Positions 23,627 through 24,983 of a DNA stretch of 24,983 nt are shown here, one piece after another; position 1 is the stretch's first letter, and each line of letters begins with the position of its first letter. The notes under the pieces are model-generated. The model saw nothing but the letters and a program-made list of their open reading frames with translations. It had not been told where the DNA came from and searched no databases. This DNA comes from JAYZDP01 sp036337765. GTDB taxonomy: Bacteria > Acidobacteriota > Thermoanaerobaculia > Multivoradales > Multivoraceae. The DNA lies in NCBI GenBank assembly GCA_036337765.1, contig JAYZDP010000197.1, positions 1-24,983 on the forward strand. The letters are read 5' to 3'. A program made the position numbers and the translations under genes.

Positions 23627-24665
23627 CTGTGCTCCTCTCCGAACCTAGCTCGCGCGGCGCGATCATCCTGTCAAATTCGCCCCACCCTTCCCATTGGTCG
23701 GGGTCAGCACGGATCGTCGCTTCCAGCTGCGCCACGAGTCGCGGTAGGTTTCTCGCAATGAACTCGTCGCGATCCTCGACGTGCTCGAGCCGCGTCCTCT
23801 CGTGGAAGCGGACCCGGACTTGGCCGGCACCGTCGCTTAGAAAATCGACCTGCGCCAGCGGCGCACCCGTGACTCTGACCAGATCCAGCAACCCCCCCGG
23901 AAACAGCCGATCGTCGTGAAAGAAGCGCACCTTCCACACGTCTCGGCTGTCAATCGCGTCGAGCTGGGTGTTTACGATCCCGTTCTCCCGCAGGGCTCGT
24001 AGCAGCTGTAGCGGCGCATCCCGACGGTCTCGTAGGAGAATCTCGTCGCCCAGCCAATGGGACAGAAGCCGGTCGTAAGAGGGCTGCAGGAAGCGTCTTC
24101 CGAAACGTCCGACGTTGCGCGGCGGCGGTAGCCCTCGACGCACCGCACGGAGACGCAGGCCGAGGTACCGCTCCAGATGGACGCGGCCGGCACGCGAGCC
24201 GTAGAAGTGACCCGAGAAGAGGATCAGCCCCCTGCCCTCCGCGAGCGCTTGGCGCAAGAGATCTTCGCCCTCCACCGACGCCTGATCGGGGGAGTGGATG
24301 AGGCGACGCCGGACGAGATCCTCGAGGGCCCGCTCAGCGAAGCCCTCGACGTTCTTGACCGCGTACGAGCGCACGACTGAAGAGTCACATTCGGGGAGGG
24401 CCTTTTCCATCACTCGACGGAGGGTCTCGATCCTTCGACCCTGTGTCGCACGATAGGCGGCGGTCAGCGGTCGCGTCACTGCCAGGAAGGCACGAGGAGG
24501 CAGCACCGCGGCCATGAGCCGCAGCGGTCCGAGGTAGGCCAGGTAGAAGAGGTCGAGGCCCGATACCAGGGGTCTCGATCGGACCTTGCCGAGCCGAGTC
24601 CGCACCCGGTGCCAGGGGACACGTACAGCAAGCTCCTGTGATGGCACTGGAGCTGGCGATCTCAT
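23619..24665 (-). CDS. LpxL/HtrB-like membrane acyltransferase
   Basis: 348 residues. FYLAYLGPLRLMAAVLPPRA at 40-59 is a membrane-anchoring segment, followed by LTAAYRATQGRRIETLRR and VVRSYAVKNVEGFAERALED, the N-terminal pattern of lipid A acyltransferase (PF03279) proteins. GRGLILFSGHFYGSRAG contains the catalytic-type histidine, His153, but the residue five positions on, usually Asp or Glu (HX4D/E), is Arg158. GIVNTQLDAIDSRD, FFHDDRLFPGGLLDLVRVTG and APLAQVDFL correspond to the acceptor-binding blocks, and DPDQWEGWGEFDR ends like the family's DxxxWxW tail. First gene of the acyl-activation operon; it likely moves the ACP-bound acyl group to a membrane acceptor. No clear ribosome site precedes the ATG. 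A missing acid makes activity uncertain. Confidence 0.82.
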   Translation of the reverse strand: MRSPAPVPSQELAVRVPWHRVRTRLGKVRSRPLVSGLDLFYLAYLGPLRLMAAVLPPRAFLAVTRPLTAAYRATQGRRIETLRRVMEKALPECDSSVVRSYAVKNVEGFAERALEDLVRRRLIHSPDQASVEGEDLLRQALAEGRGLILFSGHFYGSRAGRVHLERYLGLRLRAVRRGLPPPRNVGRFGRRFLQPSYDRLLSHWLGDEILLRDRRDAPLQLLRALRENGIVNTQLDAIDSRDVWKVRFFHDDRLFPGGLLDLVRVTGAPLAQVDFLSDGAGQVRVRFHERTRLEHVEDRDEFIARNLPRLVAQLEATIRADPDQWEGWGEFDRMIAPRELGSERSTDA

Positions 24666-24693
24666 GACTTGGTACGCCGTGAGGCCCTACAAT
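24664..24693 (+). promoter_or_regulatory. Putative promoter of the peroxiredoxin gene
   Basis: A -10-like TACAAT at 24688-24693 has ATGACT (four of six matches to the sigma-70 -35) 18 bases upstream at 24664-24669. It points at the peroxiredoxin gene, and its -35 box overlaps the start codon of the divergent acyltransferase gene. A second -10-like TAAGAT is at 24704-24709. Predicted by eye only. Confidence 0.4.
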
Positions 24694-24731
24694 GGTCGGA
24701 CCTTAAGATTACTACCATGAAGGAATCAAGC

Positions 24732-24983
24732 GTGTCACTCAGAATCAACGACGTGGCTCCCGACTTCAATGCCGAGACCACACATGGATCGATCCAGTTT
24801 CACGACTTCATCGGTGACGGCTGGGTCATTCTCTTCTCGCACCCGAAGGACTTCACACCGGTCTGCACCACCGAGCTCGGCTCGGCGGCGGCACTCAACG
24901 GAGACTTCGTGGCGAGAGGCTGCAAGCTGATCGGCATCAGCGTCGACGGCGTCAGCGACCACGAAGCCTGGTCGAAAGACATC
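24732..24983 (+). CDS. 1-Cys peroxiredoxin (Prx6-like), 3' truncated by window end
   Basis: 84 residues are visible, open to the window edge. MSLRINDVAPDF at the start and HPKDFTPVCTTELG with the peroxidatic Cys45 are characteristic of the Prx6/AhpC-TSA group, followed by LIGISVDGVSDHEAW. Such enzymes reduce hydrogen peroxide and lipid hydroperoxides in the cytoplasm. I take the GTG at 24732 as start because AAGGA lies 7 bases before it and family members begin MSLRIND; the ATG at 24717 would add five residues (MKESS) and its own ribosome site is lacking. It is divergent from the acyltransferase operon; any functional link, such as lipid peroxide defence, is speculation. Confidence 0.93.
   Translation, partial: MSLRINDVAPDFNAETTHGSIQFHDFIGDGWVILFSHPKDFTPVCTTELGSAAALNGDFVARGCKLIGISVDGVSDHEAWSKDI

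Noticed and set aside
1..24983. CRISPR arrays, tRNA, rRNA, insertion sequences or attachment sites
   Set aside because: No regularly spaced repeats, cloverleaf, rRNA-like blocks, transposase or integrase motifs were found on reading both strands.

Overview
The window looks like about 25 kb of chromosome from a GC-rich, Gram-negative-type bacterium, most likely a member or relative of the Acidobacteriota. Two secreted von Willebrand-type proteins resemble the VWFA-related domain first defined in Acidobacteria. There is also a DUF1800/DUF1501 pair, a DUF6152 protein, many Sec/Tat signal peptides, a lipoprotein and an LpxL-like acyltransferase. This placement is inference from gene content; the window has no rRNA, tRNA, CRISPR array, transposase or phage gene that I can support.

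Layout. 1-574: the tail of a plus-strand gene and a minus-strand GyrI-like effector-binding protein. 796-3918: an exported DUF1800 and Tat-exported DUF1501 pair. 3962-5113: an epoxide hydrolase. 5110-5385: an orphan minus-strand reading frame without a start codon. 5426-10394: a plus-strand run of VWFA/TPR protein, small exported protein, FabG-like reductase and a second VWFA-related protein. 10399-10775: a decayed DUF6265 gene. 10852-11727: a PhyH-type dioxygenase, ending in two tandem hairpins that separate it from a convergent minus-strand unit (acidic exported protein, then an LLM oxidoreductase). 13471-15741: a molybdopterin oxidoreductase, divergent from that unit by only 30 bp. 15760-16895: a winged-helix (AlkZ/HTH_42-like) pseudogene with four lesions. 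16951-19023: a cytochrome c'-like lipoprotein and a PepSY membrane protein.

19138-21990 is a secreted-protein cluster. It holds two intact members and one ruined member of a family marked by a GHWxGDTLVV motif, with a DUF6152 protein between them whose predicted mature N-terminus is His-His. 21987-24665 (minus) is a tightly overlapping three-gene operon: LpxL-like acyltransferase, acyl carrier protein, AMP-dependent ligase. It reads as a self-contained module that activates a carboxylic acid, loads it on a carrier and transfers it to a membrane acceptor. At 24732 a 1-Cys peroxiredoxin runs off the end.

Two themes deserve attention. First, the acyl-activation module, whose acyltransferase lacks the expected catalytic acid, and the DUF6152/GHWxGDTLVV cluster are the best candidates for undescribed function. 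Second, gene remnants are unusually frequent (four in 25 kb) beside long intact genes, which suggests real local decay, although assembly indels must be excluded for the frameshifted ones.
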